Positions 17,351 to 25,854 of a DNA stretch of 64,000 nucleotides are shown piece after piece. The first letter of the stretch is position 1. Each line of letters starts with the position of its first letter. This stretch comes from Arthrobacter sp. ISL-28 (GTDB lineage: Bacteria; Actinomycetota; Actinomycetes; Actinomycetales; Micrococcaceae), in contig NZ_JAGGPJ010000007.1 of the NCBI RefSeq assembly GCF_018613875.1, positions 62,001-126,000 on the forward strand, read 5' to 3'. The notes beneath the pieces are model-generated. The model worked only from the letters and a program-made list of their open reading frames with translations, had not been told where the DNA came from and ran no database searches. The translations under genes were made by a program, and so were the position numbers.

Positions 17351-18516
17351 TCTTTATCCTTGTCTGTGCGGCCAGGTTCTGCCAAGCCGGACTGGGGGGA
17401 GTTGGGCTCATCGTCACCTGGCTCCTGGAGGGCTTCCGGACTAAGGTCTGGTTGCTTAAGGTCGGCTCCCTTGAGATCCGGGACTACGGATTCAACCGCG
17501 ATGATGCCGGCGTTTTCGGTACCCACAACGGATTCCTCGTCGGCTTCAAGTACTGCTTCCAGTTCCTTGATCCCTTCGGTGTCACCAAGGTCGACATCGT
17601 GGTGGGCGCCAAGGTAGGCGTCAATTACGGCTGGGTCCTTCATGACGTCTCTGGGCGGTCCCTCTGCCACGATCTTGCCTTCGGCCATGACAACAACCCA
17701 GTCGGCAATGTGCCGGACCATGTTCATGTCGTGCTCGACGAACAGCACGGTCATGCCTTCAGCCTTGAGGTTCTTGATGTGGTCCAGCAGGGACTGGGTC
17801 AGAGCCGGGTTGACGCCTGCCATTGGCTCGTCCAGCATCACCAGCTTGGGGCGGACCATCAGGGAGCGTGCCATCTCCAGAAGCTTGCGCTGACCGCCGG
17901 ACAGGGAGGCAGCGTAATCGTCCTTTTTGACGTCGAGCTTGAACTTCTCGAGCAGGACGTCAGCCTGCGCAGTGATTTCCTTCTCCCGACCGCCCCAGAT
18001 CCCCTTGAACAGCGCCTTGGAGAGCCGTTCGCCGGGCTGGTTGGCGGCGCCAAGGCGCATGTTCTCCATGACCGTGAGCTTGCCCATGACCTTCGTGAGC
18101 TGGAAGGTGCGCACCATGCCCATGCGGGCCAGCTTGAAGGAGGAGACACCCTCGATGTTCTTTCCTTCAAACTGCCATTTTCCCGAGTTGGGAGTATCGA
18201 AACCGGTCAGAAGGTTGAAGAGAGTCGTCTTACCGGCTCCATTGGGGCCAATGAGCGCGGTGATCTTGTGGCGCGGGATCTCAAGGTAGTCGACGTCGAC
18301 GGCGTTTATGCCACCGAAGCTCCGCCTGACGTTCTCGGCCACCACAATGGGATCCCTCTTCTTACAGCCCGGAGCAATCTCGCCGACGACGATCGGGCTG
18401 CTGTCCGTCATGTAGTTGATGCCGGCGTCTTTGTCGTTGCCGTTCGTGTTGGCGGTTTTTACGGTACTTGCGGTGTTGCGGTCCGCGTTGTTCATTGAAT
18501 GTGCGCTGTGGCTCAT
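17347..18516 (-). CDS. livG: branched-chain amino acid/amide ABC transporter ATP-binding protein (LivG type), extended
   Basis: First ATPase of the importer. Walker A GPNGAGKTTLFNLLTGF, signature LSGGQRKLLEMARSLM, Walker B LVMLDEPMAGVNP and the LivG-specific C-terminal segment GPPRDVMKDPAVIDAYLGAHHD are present. The 389 residues exceed the usual 250-300: about 60 residues precede the ATPase core and about 75 acidic residues (rich in Glu, Asp, Pro) follow it. The tail has no recognisable domain and is probably disordered. Overlaps livM at its start (ATGA) and livF at its end. Confidence 0.9.
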   Translation of the reverse strand: MSHSAHSMNNADRNTASTVKTANTNGNDKDAGINYMTDSSPIVVGEIAPGCKKRDPIVVAENVRRSFGGINAVDVDYLEIPRHKITALIGPNGAGKTTLFNLLTGFDTPNSGKWQFEGKNIEGVSSFKLARMGMVRTFQLTKVMGKLTVMENMRLGAANQPGERLSKALFKGIWGGREKEITAQADVLLEKFKLDVKKDDYAASLSGGQRKLLEMARSLMVRPKLVMLDEPMAGVNPALTQSLLDHIKNLKAEGMTVLFVEHDMNMVRHIADWVVVMAEGKIVAEGPPRDVMKDPAVIDAYLGAHHDVDLGDTEGIKELEAVLEADEESVVGTENAGIIAVESVVPDLKGADLKQPDLSPEALQEPGDDEPNSPQSGLAEPGRTDKDKE

Positions 18517-19481
18517 GCGAACGCCAGCTCCTTTTTATTGCCGAAGACGCCTTGCGGCCTGAAGATCATCAGCAGCATCAGCGCCACACCTACCAGGATG
18601 TAGCGCAGCTGGCCTGCCTGCACAGTGGTCAGCCAAGTCACCGCGCCGGACTCAATGAGTCCATAAAGTACGCTCTGGGTGAGCGAAAGGACCACCCAGA
18701 AAATCATTGCACCAATGACCGGTCCGAGAACGGTAGCCATGCCACCAAGGAGGAGGCACGTCCAGAGGAAGAACGTCAGTTCGGTACCGTAGTTGGCCGG
18801 CTGCACTGCGCCGCGGGGAAGGGTGAACACCATTCCGGCGAGGGCGCCGAGCACACCGCCGATAATGAGTGCCTGCATCTTGTAGGCGTACACGTTCTTC
18901 CCGAGGGAACGCACAGCGTTCTCATCCTCGCGGATTCCCTTCAGGACCCGGCCCCAGGGGCTGCGCATCAGCAGCCAGACGATGACGCAGCACACCACAA
19001 CCAATCCCCAGCCGATAACGCGGATGAAGAAGTCACGATTGTTCATCCCCATGTAGGAGCCTTCGGGGAACGGGTTCATGGCGTAGAACCCGCCCTCGAA
19101 CGCAGCAAGCCCGTTGGCTGATCCGGTGACTTTCGTCAGCTGGTTGGTGGTGACGATGTAGCGGACGATTTCCGCCGCCGCGATGGTAACGATGGCGAGG
19201 TAATCGGCCCGCAGCCGAAGCGTCGGGATGCCGAGCAGCAGGGCGAAAAGGCTCGAACACAGGATGGAGATCAGCAGCGCAACGAAGAACGGCACGCCAA
19301 AGGAGAGTGTTGAGATGGCAAAACCGTAGGCTCCCACGGCCATGAAGCCCGCCTGACCGAAGTTCAACAGTCCGGAGTAGCCGAAGTGAACGGCAAGGCC
19401 GAGGGCGGCAAGGGCGTAAGCGGCCGTTGTCGGGCTGAACAGCTCGCCGGCAGCACTGGAAAAAACGAATCCGTAGTCCAT
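18513..19481 (-). CDS. livM: branched-chain amino acid/amide ABC transporter permease (LivM type)
   Basis: Membrane subunit of 322 residues with about nine hydrophobic segments. LLNFGQAGFMAVGAYG and the long conserved stretch RSPWGRVLKGIREDENAVRSLGKNVYAYKMQAL (the EAA-like loop that docks the ATPase) define LivM. It follows livH by 9 bases and overlaps livG. Together with livH it forms the heterodimeric channel. Confidence 0.93.
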   Translation of the reverse strand: MDYGFVFSSAAGELFSPTTAAYALAALGLAVHFGYSGLLNFGQAGFMAVGAYGFAISTLSFGVPFFVALLISILCSSLFALLLGIPTLRLRADYLAIVTIAAAEIVRYIVTTNQLTKVTGSANGLAAFEGGFYAMNPFPEGSYMGMNNRDFFIRVIGWGLVVVCCVIVWLLMRSPWGRVLKGIREDENAVRSLGKNVYAYKMQALIIGGVLGALAGMVFTLPRGAVQPANYGTELTFFLWTCLLLGGMATVLGPVIGAMIFWVVLSLTQSVLYGLIESGAVTWLTTVQAGQLRYILVGVALMLLMIFRPQGVFGNKKELAFA

Positions 19482-19490
19482 GGCTGTCTC

Positions 19491-20831
19491 CTAACCCACA
19501 CGCTCGCGCCGGCCGAGGATACCCTGCGGACGGAACAAAAGGACGATGATCATGATGAAAAGGGCTCCAACGTATTTGAGGTCGGCGGCCAGTCCGAAGA
19601 CAGTGGTGAGCTCAACGAAGATTCCCACGATGATGGATCCGACGAGGGCGCCGAACACGGTGCCCAGGCCGCCCAGCGTGACACCGGCGAAGATCAGCAG
19701 CAGTATTTGTGAGCCCATGTCGAACGTGACCCCGGGCCGATAGTACGCCCACAGAATGCCGCCGAGGGACGCCAGCATTCCGCCTGAAATCCATACGATG
19801 CGGATCACCGAGTCGACGTCGATGCCTGAGGCGGCAGCCAAGGCAGGGTTGTCAGCGACTGCTCGGGTTGCTTTTCCGAGCCGTGTCTTGAGAAGCACAA
19901 GGCCGAGCAGACCAATGACGATCGCGCTGATGATAAGGGACCAGAGGTTGTTGGGGGAGATCGATACCGGGCCCACCTGGATCTCGGGGGACTGAGCGAA
20001 GGGCAACTGCTGGGTGGCGCCGCCGAAGTTGAACTGGATGACATAGCGGACAGCCAGGGCGAGGCCGATGCTGACGATCATCATGGGGACAAGACCTGTC
20101 CCGCGGCCTCGGAGCGGCTTCCAGAGGCCAGCGTCCTGGACGTAGCCGAACAGACCGCCGATGAGGAGGGCCAGGAGTCCGGCGAGCCAGAAGGGCAGAT
20201 TCATGGCACTCAGGCCAAACATCGCCACGGCGCCCAGCGTGACCATTTCACCATGGGCGAAGTTAGTGAGGCCGGTAGTGCCGAAGATCAGTGAGAGGCC
20301 TACGGAAGCCAGTGCCAGCAGGAGGCCGAAGCTCAGGCCAGCCACCAGGCGATTAAGCAGGTTCTGCGCGAAGTTCTGCTCCTGAACGACAATGCCTTTG
20401 CCAAAGGCAAAAATCACAGAAAGATTCGATGTCTGGCTGAAGGTTACATTGCGCGGGTTGGCTTGGCCTTCGGCGAGCTTGATGCCTTCCGGCAGCGTGG
20501 ACTCATCGAGTTCGACTTCATAAGTTCCCTGGGTCGGAACCCCTATTCGCCAGGACCCGTTGGCACCCGAGGTTGCTGTTCCGGTGAAGTCACCGCTCTT
20601 GGCCGTGATCTTCACGCCTTCGATGGGGGCGCGCGCATCGTCACGTAGGAAGCCGCTGATGCTGTTCTGGAACTGCTGGTTCGACGGGGGTGGTGTCGGA
20701 GAGGGCGTGGCGGCCTGCGATGCCGGTGCAGCGACAAGCAGGAGAGCCAGGATACTGGCGGCAATTGCCCCCATGACCCTCAGCAGTCCGGCTGGCCGTC
20801 TGCGCGGCAGGCCTCTCGGTGTGCGTCTCAA
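19491..20831 (-). CDS. livH: LivH-type ABC permease with signal peptide and N-terminal extracytoplasmic beta domain
   Basis: The C-terminal 290 residues are a LivH permease (GLSLIFGTTGLTNFAHGEMVTLGA, RTRLGKATRAVADNPALAAASGID and a late GGLGTVFGALVGS). Ahead of it are a signal peptide (residues 1-41 after an Arg-rich start, ending ASQA), a Thr/Pro linker and a domain of about 80 residues (ISGFLRDDARAPIEGVKITAKSG...GSWRIGVPTQGTYEVELDE) that looks like a carboxypeptidase-regulatory or prealbumin-like beta sandwich. I set the start at TTG 20831 because GGAGG (20841-20845) lies 9 bases upstream and the signal peptide follows; an ATG at 20849 is the alternative. Confidence 0.85.
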   Translation of the reverse strand: MRRTPRGLPRRRPAGLLRVMGAIAASILALLLVAAPASQAATPSPTPPPSNQQFQNSISGFLRDDARAPIEGVKITAKSGDFTGTATSGANGSWRIGVPTQGTYEVELDESTLPEGIKLAEGQANPRNVTFSQTSNLSVIFAFGKGIVVQEQNFAQNLLNRLVAGLSFGLLLALASVGLSLIFGTTGLTNFAHGEMVTLGAVAMFGLSAMNLPFWLAGLLALLIGGLFGYVQDAGLWKPLRGRGTGLVPMMIVSIGLALAVRYVIQFNFGGATQQLPFAQSPEIQVGPVSISPNNLWSLIISAIVIGLLGLVLLKTRLGKATRAVADNPALAAASGIDVDSVIRIVWISGGMLASLGGILWAYYRPGVTFDMGSQILLLIFAGVTLGGLGTVFGALVGSIIVGIFVELTTVFGLAADLKYVGALFIMIIVLLFRPQGILGRRERVG

Positions 20832-21280
20832 AATTGAAATCCTCCACATGGGGGTGGTCGTGGCTGCTTCCTTGCAGCCACTGCGAACGGAGAAGGTGAC
20901 AGCTGGTGGTGCGATGCGATGCTCGTAGTACCCGTAATGCTGTTGACTCATTGTGATATGTGTCACCCTACTTCGCTCATGTTACAGGGGCAGTACAAAC
21001 TTCGCCGTCATGGGTGGTCCCTGCATAGCGATCAGATAACAACTGTGAAGCCGGCGGAAGCCTGCAGTTCAGTCAAGCTAATGAAAACTTTTGTTGTATC
21101 CCAGTATTCCTAAACAGTCCTGCTCGTTGCCTCCACGATGGCTCGCCATCGGCTTGGAGTTGGTCACGATTCCGTGTCGGCAGGCGGGCCCGCGGAACTA
21201 TCCCTGCCGTTTGCGCGTGGAAATTGGTAGCTTGAACTCGAGAAAAGATCCACCCACCCTTTATTTGGAGGACACCCGCA
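20832..21280. other. divergent intergenic region between livH and the Bax-inhibitor-like gene
   Basis: About 449 bases. It holds the ribosome-binding site of livH (20841-20845), a Crp-like site (20952-20967) and presumably the promoters of both divergent genes. The part from 21000 to 21250 shows no ORF that I can support. Confidence 0.5.
20952..20967 (-). promoter_or_regulatory. Crp/GlxR-like operator upstream of livHMGF
   Basis: TGTGA-TATGTG-TCACC matches TGTGA-N6-TCACA with one mismatch, 121 bases before the livH start. Its partner at 14970 precedes the binding-protein gene of the same transporter. Confidence 0.6.
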
Positions 21281-22186
21281 ATGGCACTTGGCGGAAACCC
21301 GATCTTCAACGGAAAGAACTTCCGTGGAGCCACCCAGGCACCGCCTGTCCCTCAGGCATACGGCCAGAACCCGTACGGCCAGGGCGGCTACGGCCAGGCA
21401 CCCGTCATGAACGCGCCCGGAGGTTGGGCGGGCCAGCAGAACATGACGGACGACCAGCTGCAGCAGATGTACAACCGGCCGGCTGCCGGACCGGCCGAGA
21501 CTGGCCGGATGACGTACGACGACGTCATCATCAAGACCGCAGCCTGCCTCGGCGTCCTGATGGCCGGAGCTGCCGTCACGTTGTTCGTCAGCCTGTCACT
21601 GGCCACCATGCTGATGATCGTCGGCGCGCTGGGCGGATTCGTCCTGGCCCTCGTCAACACGTTCAAGAAGCAGCCTTCGCCCGCACTCATCCTGGCCTAC
21701 GCCGGTCTTGAGGGCCTGTTCCTCGGCGGGCTGACCCGGATCCTTGATGGCATGTTCCCGGGTGTTGGACTGCAGGCGGTCATCGGAACGCTTTCCGTCT
21801 TCGCTGTCACCCTGGTGCTCTTCAAGAGTGGCAAGGTCAGGGCGACGCCCAAGGCCATGCGCTTCTTTATGATCGCTGTGATCGGGTACGCAGTGTTTGC
21901 GCTGGTCAACATGGTCATGATGTGGACCGGCGCCGTTGATTCGCCGTTCGGGCTGCGCACCAGCGTGGAGATCTTCGGGATTCCGCTGGGCGTGTTCATT
22001 GGCCTGCTTGCCATTGGCCTTGCCGCCTTCTCGCTGATCATGGATTTCACCAGCATTGAAGCCGGCGTCCGGGCCGGCGCACCCGAACGCTTCTCCTGGA
22101 CGGCCGCCTTTGGCCTCACCGTGACCTTGGTCTGGCTGTACGTGGAGATCATCCGCCTGCTGGCCATCCTCCGCGGCGAGGAGTAG
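21281..22186 (+). CDS. Bax inhibitor-1/YccA family membrane protein
   Basis: Integral membrane protein of 301 residues. The first 75 are soluble and rich in Gly, Tyr, Gln, Pro (AYGQNPYGQGGYGQAP), then seven hydrophobic segments follow, including LILAYAGLEGLFLGGLTRILDGMFPG and a late SIEAGVRAGAPERFSWTAAFGLTVTLVWLYVEIIRLL, which match the actinobacterial Bax1-I-like (YccA) group. GGAGGA is about 11 bases before ATG 21281. Proposed roles of the family include ion leak and stress tolerance; nothing here narrows that. It is a single gene with its own terminator. Confidence 0.87.
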   Translation: MALGGNPIFNGKNFRGATQAPPVPQAYGQNPYGQGGYGQAPVMNAPGGWAGQQNMTDDQLQQMYNRPAAGPAETGRMTYDDVIIKTAACLGVLMAGAAVTLFVSLSLATMLMIVGALGGFVLALVNTFKKQPSPALILAYAGLEGLFLGGLTRILDGMFPGVGLQAVIGTLSVFAVTLVLFKSGKVRATPKAMRFFMIAVIGYAVFALVNMVMMWTGAVDSPFGLRTSVEIFGIPLGVFIGLLAIGLAAFSLIMDFTSIEAGVRAGAPERFSWTAAFGLTVTLVWLYVEIIRLLAILRGEE

Positions 22187-22222
22187 AACCAGGGCCGGCT
22201 AACGCCGTCGCGCTTGACGCAA

Positions 22223-22258
22223 GAGGGTCCCGCTTACTGCGGGGCTCTCTTTTTCTTT
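22223..22258 (+). terminator. intrinsic terminator after Bax-inhibitor-like gene
   Basis: An 11-base-pair stem with two G-U pairs (22223-22233 with 22239-22249), a 5-base loop and a following TTTTTCTTT tract. Confidence 0.8.
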
Positions 22259-22455
22259 GTAGGCGTGACTGGCCCCGCGTAGCCGTGCGGGTCGCTGTAA
22301 GTGGTGTGGTACGACTGCCTGGACTGCAGTTTCGTCAGACGAGTTGGAGCGGCTGAGTTCTTCCGGCTGCGTTGAAACAGCAAATGTGCGACAGCTCCTT
22401 GGGTGCTGGACCGAGAACTTAGCCGTTAGGTCGGCCAGCGGGTCGCCCCGAAGAC

Positions 22456-24441
22456 CTATGTTCTGTGGTGGTGGTTGCGGCGGGGTTTTTGGTGGGGGTC
22501 GATGTGGGGTGGGGGGATGAACCAGGGGATGCCGGTTTTGATGTGGATTTGCCATTGTTCTTGGTGGATCAGGTGGTGGTGGTGGGTGCAGAGGAGGGTG
22601 CCGTTGTCGGTGCTGGTGGGTCCGCCGTGTGACCAGTAGGTGGTGTGGTGGGCTTCGCACCAGGGGGCGGGGATGGTGCAGTTGGGGAAGGCGCAGCCTT
22701 GGTCGCGGGCGGTGAGGGCTTTGCGGATGTGGGGCGGGAAGATGCGGGTGGTGCGGCCGATGTCCAGGATGCGGCCTTCGGTGCCGAGGAGGATGGGGAT
22801 GATGTCGGCGTCGCAGGCGATTTTGCGGACGGTGGCCGGGGTGATGGGGCCGGTGAAGGTGAATGTTCCGGTTCCGGTCGCGGTGCCGGCGCCGGTGTCG
22901 GGGAGCGGGGGCTGGGCTGGTTCGTGTTTGTCTGTGCCGGCCGCGGTGCCGGAGGACTCCGCGGTGTCGGGGAGTGGGGGCTGGTCTGGTTCTGCCGTCC
23001 CGGTGCCCGGTGCGGTGCCGGGGAACTTGCCCGTGTGCGGGAGTGGGGGCTGTGCTGTGGTTGTTCGTTTGTAGCGGGGGCCATTGGTGGCGGTGGTTTC
23101 GAGTTGGTTCAGGAGGTCCTGGTGGCTGATGGTGACCATGACTTGGGGGCGGAGGCCGCCGGTGGCGGGCAGGGTGGCGGTGGCGAGGGCGGTTTTGCAG
23201 GCGCCGACCAGGCCGTCGAGGAGCTGTTGGGGGCGGGTGCGGCGTTCGAGGTGGCAATCGGCGGCGGCCTTCTCGGCTGCGGCACCGAACCCCGGTCCCG
23301 GATGACCGGCGTCTTCCGTGCTGTCTGCTGCGCCGTGATCATGAGTGTCCTCTCCAGTGTGTTGGGCTGTTCCAGTGTGTTGGGCTGTGCTGGTGTCGGG
23401 GCCGGGTTGGGTGCGGGGGTTGGTGGCGGTGTTCATGACGGTGAGGAGGTGTTCGTATTGGTCGGTGGTGGCGAAGATTTCGAGGTGGTGGAGGCCGCGG
23501 CGGGGGCGGCGGATGAAGGCGCCTTGGCGGTGGCGGAGTTCTTCTTCGGTGGGTTCGCTGCCGTCCTGGTCGATGGCGTCGGTCCAGCGGTGGGCGATGC
23601 GTTGGAGGAAGTCGTGGTCGTTCTCGATCGCGGTGCGGATGAGGTTGGCTTCCATTTTGTGGAGCATGGCGGGGTGGGCGATGGGGCGGGCTTTGTCCAG
23701 GGCGGTGGTGATGATGGTTCCGGCGCGGGAGGCGATGGTTCCGGCGGCCAGGACCGCGGCGGTGTGTTCGCAGGCCGGGGGTGTGGGCTGGCCGGTGATG
23801 CCGGTGCGGGGGAGTACGGCGGTGGCCAGGGCGAGGCGGCGGCGGGCTTCGGCGGCGCTGATCCGCAGCCTGACGCGCAGGAACTCGGCGGTGTTCCGGC
23901 ACCCGTCAGCCACCGGCCCTGGGGCGGGCACCGCCACTGGTGCGGCGGTTTCGGCTCCGGCGGTTTCGGTGCCCCAGCCGGTGGTCCAGCCGGCTGCTTT
24001 GAGGGCTGGTCCGGCGGCGTTGATCGCCGCAGTGCGTGTCCTGTCCACTACGGCCGCGGCGAGCAGCTGGAGGTGGTCGACCTGGCGGGAGAGCCCCTCA
24101 ACGAGGTCGGCGAAATCCGCTGCGTCACCGAATCCGGCCAGCGCCAACTCCTCAGGCACGCTCGCAACCGCGGCCTCCGCCAACGCCAGACACCGGCGCA
24201 GGTCCTCCAACGCCCCGCGCTTGAGGGCAGTGTGCCCGCCACTGAAGGGCGTGGCAGCTAACTGGCCGCGGGTGACAGAAAAGCCGGCGGCAGCCCCGCC
24301 GTCGAACGCCGGATGATCCGCAGGAGTCGAAACGGCAACGCTACGGAGGCCACGGCTCTGCAGCATGGCAGGCACGCTGAGGCCAGGCGTGACTGCCCGG
24401 CCTGCGGGGTCATCCGCTGCGTGTTCCCCAATGGCTTCCAT
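22456..24441 (-). CDS. DUF222 and HNH nuclease domain protein
   Basis: Member of a family often found in many copies in Arthrobacter genomes. Residues about 90-330 form the helical DUF222 domain; the C terminus (about 570-640) is an HNH nuclease with CAFPNC, CEAHH, YWSHGGPT, N and LLCTHHHHLIH, so all zinc and catalytic positions look present. Between them is a low-complexity linker with three repeats beginning QPPLP, encoded by 69-base repeats at 22902, 22971 and 23040. A -10-like CAAAGT ends 6 bases before the ATG. The biological role is not established; a mobile-element or DNA-repair role has been suggested. Confidence 0.87.
   Translation of the reverse strand: MEAIGEHAADDPAGRAVTPGLSVPAMLQSRGLRSVAVSTPADHPAFDGGAAAGFSVTRGQLAATPFSGGHTALKRGALEDLRRCLALAEAAVASVPEELALAGFGDAADFADLVEGLSRQVDHLQLLAAAVVDRTRTAAINAAGPALKAAGWTTGWGTETAGAETAAPVAVPAPGPVADGCRNTAEFLRVRLRISAAEARRRLALATAVLPRTGITGQPTPPACEHTAAVLAAGTIASRAGTIITTALDKARPIAHPAMLHKMEANLIRTAIENDHDFLQRIAHRWTDAIDQDGSEPTEEELRHRQGAFIRRPRRGLHHLEIFATTDQYEHLLTVMNTATNPRTQPGPDTSTAQHTGTAQHTGEDTHDHGAADSTEDAGHPGPGFGAAAEKAAADCHLERRTRPQQLLDGLVGACKTALATATLPATGGLRPQVMVTISHQDLLNQLETTATNGPRYKRTTTAQPPLPHTGKFPGTAPGTGTAEPDQPPLPDTAESSGTAAGTDKHEPAQPPLPDTGAGTATGTGTFTFTGPITPATVRKIACDADIIPILLGTEGRILDIGRTTRIFPPHIRKALTARDQGCAFPNCTIPAPWCEAHHTTYWSHGGPTSTDNGTLLCTHHHHLIHQEQWQIHIKTGIPWFIPPPHIDPHQKPRRNHHHRT
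22902..23060 (-). repeat. 69-base tandem repeats in the DUF222/HNH linker
   Basis: GGAG(C/T)GGGGGCTG recurs at 22902, 22971 and 23040, exactly 69 bases apart. Each unit encodes a 23-residue Pro/Thr/Gly linker beginning QPPLP. A shorter 18-base duplication lies at 23354-23388 in the same gene (TGTAQH repeats). Confidence 0.75.
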
Positions 24442-24468
24442 AGGGAAACTTTGTCAGAGGGGTCCGAC

Positions 24469-24534
24469 ATTAAAGGCGTCAGCGGGCACCTTGATTAAAG
24501 GCATCAGCGCGCAGATTAAAGGCGTCAGCGCGCA
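24469..24534 (-). repeat. three ATTAAAGGC(G/A)TCAGCG direct repeats
   Basis: The units start at 24469, 24494 and 24515 (spacings 25 and 21 bases) and lie just upstream of the DUF222/HNH gene, between its -10-like element and the thiolase gene. The units are nearly identical over 16-20 bases. Confidence 0.75.
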
Positions 24535-24594
24535 CACTTTTCGGGTCAAATGTACGGCTCCTGCAGAAAACTGGGGAACCCGGAGGGCGCCTCT

Positions 24595-25833
24595 TCAGCT
24601 GAGGCGCTCCAGCACCAGCGCCATGCCCTGTCCGCCGCCCACGCAGAGGGTTGCAAGGCCCAGGGTTCCGTCCGTCTCGCGCAGACCGTTGAGTAGCGTG
24701 GTGGTCATCCTGGCACCGGTCATGCCAAACGGGTGCCCCAGTGCAATGGCACCGCCGTGGACATTGAGCTTCGCGGAATCGATCCCCAGCTCGCGGGCGC
24801 TTGCGACCACCTGGACAGCGAAGGCTTCGTTGAGCTCCACAAGATCGATGTCGCCGATGCCCAGCCCGGCGGACGTCAGGGCCCGCCGGGTGGATTCCAC
24901 CGGGCCCATTCCCATCAGCTCGGGCGACAGGGCACTCACGCCCGTCGCCACAATGCGTGCCAACGGCTCCAGTCCAAGTTCCCGTGCCCTGGAATCGCTC
25001 ATGATAACCATGGCGGCCGCGCCGTCGTTGAGGGGACAGGCATTGCCGGCGGTGACGGTTCCCTCCCGGCGGAACACGGGCTGCAGAGCGCTGACAGCAT
25101 CCAAGGTGACGCCGGCACGAGGGGAGTCGTCCCGGTCCACTACGGTGCCGTCGCGCCGCTGATAGGGCGTGATGTCCAAGGCATAAAATCCGGAGGCGAT
25201 GGCTGCCTCCGCCCGGTTCTGGCTCAGCACTGCCCAGGCGTCCTGCTCCTCGCGTTTGATGCCATAGGACGTGGCCACGTTTTCAGCCGTCTGCCCCATG
25301 GCGATGTAGATGTCCGGCATCCGCCCTCCCAGCCGCGGGTCCGTCCACGGTGTGTTGGATTCGGCCCTCGCCGCTGTGCGCTGGCGCGCCGGTTCGAACA
25401 GCGGATTGTGGTTGCCGGCATCGGTTTCCCCGGCACCGGCCCAGTTCTGGTACCGCGATACGGCCTCGACACCGCCGGCAACGAATGCGTGACCCTCTCC
25501 GGCCCGGATCGCGTGGAAGGCCATCCGGATGGTCTGCAGGCTGGACGCGCAAAAGCGGTTGATGGTGGCGCCGGGTACATTGTCCAGTCCCGTGAGGATG
25601 GTGACCACGCGCGCCATGTTCGAACCTGCCTCCCCGCTGGGTTCGGCGCAGCCCAGATAGACGTCATCGAGCCCCGGTCCGCTGTTCCCGGTGGGGTCGA
25701 AGGACGGGAGTTTCGAAAGGGCAGCATTCACCATGGCGGCTGCCATGTCATCCGGACGCTCGTCCTTCAAAGATCCTTTGAAGGCGCGGCCGATCGGGCT
25801 CCTGGCAGTAGAAACAATGACAGCTTCCCGCAT
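24595..25833 (-). CDS. acetyl-CoA C-acyltransferase (thiolase)
   Basis: Thiolase of 412 residues. The nucleophile Cys95 lies in NRFCASSLQTI, the second motif is NVHGGAIALGHPFGMTGAR, and the base Cys is in LCVGGGQGMALVLE at the C terminus, so the active site is complete. It could be a degradative 3-ketoacyl-CoA thiolase or an acetoacetyl-CoA thiolase; no beta-oxidation partner gene is adjacent. It is transcribed toward the DUF222/HNH gene and starts 21 bases beyond the galK stop on the same strand, so weak read-through from the gal operon is possible. Confidence 0.9.
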   Translation of the reverse strand: MREAVIVSTARSPIGRAFKGSLKDERPDDMAAAMVNAALSKLPSFDPTGNSGPGLDDVYLGCAEPSGEAGSNMARVVTILTGLDNVPGATINRFCASSLQTIRMAFHAIRAGEGHAFVAGGVEAVSRYQNWAGAGETDAGNHNPLFEPARQRTAARAESNTPWTDPRLGGRMPDIYIAMGQTAENVATSYGIKREEQDAWAVLSQNRAEAAIASGFYALDITPYQRRDGTVVDRDDSPRAGVTLDAVSALQPVFRREGTVTAGNACPLNDGAAAMVIMSDSRARELGLEPLARIVATGVSALSPELMGMGPVESTRRALTSAGLGIGDIDLVELNEAFAVQVVASARELGIDSAKLNVHGGAIALGHPFGMTGARMTTTLLNGLRETDGTLGLATLCVGGGQGMALVLERLS

Positions 25834-25854
25834 GCGCCCAGCCTACGCCCGCTG

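Noticed and set aside
22902..23060. Regular repeats considered as a CRISPR array
   Set aside because: The period is 69 bases, the units are in frame in the HNH gene linker, the spacers are not unique, and no cas gene is present.
22645..24261. Long open frame (538 codons) on the + strand opposite the DUF222/HNH gene
   Set aside because: It mirrors the high-GC codon bias of the minus-strand gene, has Gly/Val-rich nonsense composition, and the minus-strand frame has clear domains.
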